Positions 13,378-14,474 of a stretch of DNA of 14,474 nucleotides are shown here, piece by piece; position 1 is the stretch's first letter; each line of letters begins with the position of its first letter. The notes beneath the pieces are model-generated. The model ran no database searches, had not been told where the DNA came from, and saw only the letters and a list, made by a program, of their open reading frames with translations. Origin of the DNA: Chloroflexota bacterium (GTDB lineage Bacteria; Chloroflexota; Chloroflexia; Thermomicrobiales; UBA6265). The translations under genes and the position numbers were made by a program. The DNA is taken from the NCBI GenBank assembly GCA_023389575.1, contig JAEWEG010000002.1:1-14474 (forward strand), given 5' to 3'.

Positions 13378-14376
13378 ATGCCTCATGCCCTCATCGGTAC
13401 GACGAACGGTATCCATCGCCTGGACCATGACGCCCTCACCTCGCTCGAATTGCGGGGCCACCGCATTTCCGCCGTCCAGGCCCACCGCGAACCGTCCGGA
13501 ACCCTCATCATGCTCGCGGGCACCTACGGCGACGGCCTCTACCGAAGCGACGACGATGGCCGGACCTGGGCGAGGATCGACCAAGGACTCACCGCCAGCG
13601 CCTTCCGCACGATCATCACGGACCCGCACGATGCCACGGCCATCCTCGCTGGCACCGAACCTGGCCGCATCTTCCGGAGCACCGACTCCGGCCTGACCTG
13701 GAGCGAGTTCGACGCCATCCGCGCCCTGGATCATGTCGATGAGTGGTACCTCCCTTATTCACCACGCGCCGGAGCCGTACGCAACATCTACTCGCCACCA
13801 GGGTCCGACCGTCTGCTCGCCGCCGTCGAAGTCGGTGGCCTACTCGACAGCCCGGACCACGGCGTCACCTGGACCTGCGGCCCATTCCTCGGCGACACCG
13901 ACATTCACTACATCACCGGTCACCCAACCGAGCCCGACATACTCTTCGCCGCGCTCGGCTGGGCCAGTCTGAAAACAGTCGAGGTGCCCGCTGACTCCCC
14001 ACCCGTGGGAGGAGTCGCCGGCTCCACCGACGGCGGACGGACGTGGACGAAACTCTTCAGCGACTACACCCGCGCCGTCATCGTCCCGCCAAGCCATCCC
14101 CACCTGCTCCTGGCCTGCCCCGGCAAAAAGGTCGGAGCACAGAGCCACATTCAGGTTTCAACGGACAACGGCGACTCCTGGACGCCCGCCGGCACCGGCC
14201 TCGACGTTCCCATGGACGACATGGTCGAGGAGTTCATTCCCGCTCCCGACGAAACCATCTGGGCGCTCCGAAGCGGCGGCGCCCTCTACAGCGCCCACCC
14301 CACCGAATGGCGTTGGCGGCCCGTCATCACTCCCGAAGCAGGCATCAACGTGAAGTCAGTCGCCTTCATCCCCTGA
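13378..14376 (+). CDS. Five-Asp-box beta-propeller protein (BNR / sialidase-like, VPS10-like)
   Basis: 332 residues with five Asp-box motifs of the form S-x-D-x-G-x-T-W: SDDDGRTW (57-64), STDSGLTW (101-108), SPDHGVTW (158-165), STDGGRTW (216-223) and STDNGDSW (261-268). They sit about 43-58 residues apart, as in blades of a BNR beta-propeller. Blade-like partners such as LAGTEPGRIFR and PHLLLACPG lie between. No signal peptide, membrane segment or obvious catalytic residues of true sialidases are seen, so this is probably a cytoplasmic propeller of unknown role, often annotated as exo-alpha-sialidase by similarity alone. The ATG at 13378 has AAGGGA (13362-13367) about ten bases upstream; an ATG at 13318 lacks one. 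It follows gpmI by 107 bases. Confidence 0.85.
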   Translation: MPHALIGTTNGIHRLDHDALTSLELRGHRISAVQAHREPSGTLIMLAGTYGDGLYRSDDDGRTWARIDQGLTASAFRTIITDPHDATAILAGTEPGRIFRSTDSGLTWSEFDAIRALDHVDEWYLPYSPRAGAVRNIYSPPGSDRLLAAVEVGGLLDSPDHGVTWTCGPFLGDTDIHYITGHPTEPDILFAALGWASLKTVEVPADSPPVGGVAGSTDGGRTWTKLFSDYTRAVIVPPSHPHLLLACPGKKVGAQSHIQVSTDNGDSWTPAGTGLDVPMDDMVEEFIPAPDETIWALRSGGALYSAHPTEWRWRPVITPEAGINVKSVAFIP

Positions 14377-14446
14377 CCAGCCCCCGAAATAGGACACATT
14401 CTCACGTAGGGGCGGATCCCCGCAGCATTGGTAGCGAGGTTGGACG

Positions 14447-14474
14447 CAATCGCAGGGTGTCCGCCCTGCGATTG
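14447..14474. repeat. Perfect palindrome at the window edge (terminator or dispersed repeat arm)
   Basis: CAATCGCAGGG (14447-14457) and CCCTGCGATTG (14464-14474) pair perfectly around a six-base loop and may extend past the end of the window. It lies 70 bases after the propeller gene stop. Upstream, GTAGGGGCGGATCCCC (14407-14422) holds a smaller inverted repeat with similar GGGGCGGA wording, so the whole 14400-14474 stretch may be one mosaic palindromic element. Confidence 0.6.

Noticed and set aside
1..14474. CRISPR array, insertion sequence or prophage
   Set aside because: I found no regularly spaced repeats, transposase, integrase or phage structural gene; the short repeats seen are pairs only.

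Overview
The window is GC-rich bacterial chromosomal DNA with dense coding on both strands. It carries a tRNA-tuf operon, core carbon and amino-acid metabolism, and several genes that look like accessory functions. The mix fits a high-GC, soil- or heat-adapted lineage: F420/flavin luciferase-like oxidoreductase, Tat-type signal sequences, a hydrolase-cyclase-LuxR fusion, and strong hairpins without U-tracts. I lean towards Chloroflexota (Thermomicrobia-like), but this is inference from gene content and style; no 16S rRNA is present.

Left end (1-811, minus strand): a well-formed sigma70-type promoter (806-811 and 782-787) drives tRNA-Thr(UGU), tRNA-Tyr(GUA) and tRNA-Thr(GGU), followed after a hairpin by tuf, of which only the first 110 codons lie in the window. 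A 314-base gap (812-1125) follows. It ends in a folded leader in front of a Tat-exported serine beta-lactamase-like hydrolase (1126-2589, plus), and an ankyrin-repeat protein (2659-3252, plus) comes next. A 17-bp hairpin at 3274-3311 separates these from the convergent minus-strand block.

Middle (3330-7455, minus strand), the most interesting part: a regulator-like three-part fusion (alpha/beta hydrolase, degenerate class III nucleotide cyclase, LuxR-type HTH), then a Tat-signal selenium-binding-protein/methanethiol-oxidase homologue, then a polytopic membrane protein with a His-rich loop that may carry metal. The gap ahead of the oxidase holds a 7-bp dyad and a direct repeat that could be operators. 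I suggest a sensing, oxidation and metal-supply module, which the sequence supports but does not prove. A small P-loop protein (7595-8092, plus) is divergent from the regulator, with a second pair of repeats between them.

Right part: a luciferase-like oxidoreductase (8085-9059) lies 22 bases downstream of threonine ammonia-lyase ilvA (9082-10326), both on the minus strand. Its stop overlaps the stop of the convergent P-loop gene. NAD-type isocitrate dehydrogenase (10480-11559, minus) has its own terminator-like hairpin and is divergent from gpmI (11711-13270, plus). A five-Asp-box beta-propeller protein (13378-14376, plus) follows. The window ends inside a perfect palindrome (14447-14474), which may be a terminator or one arm of a dispersed palindromic repeat.
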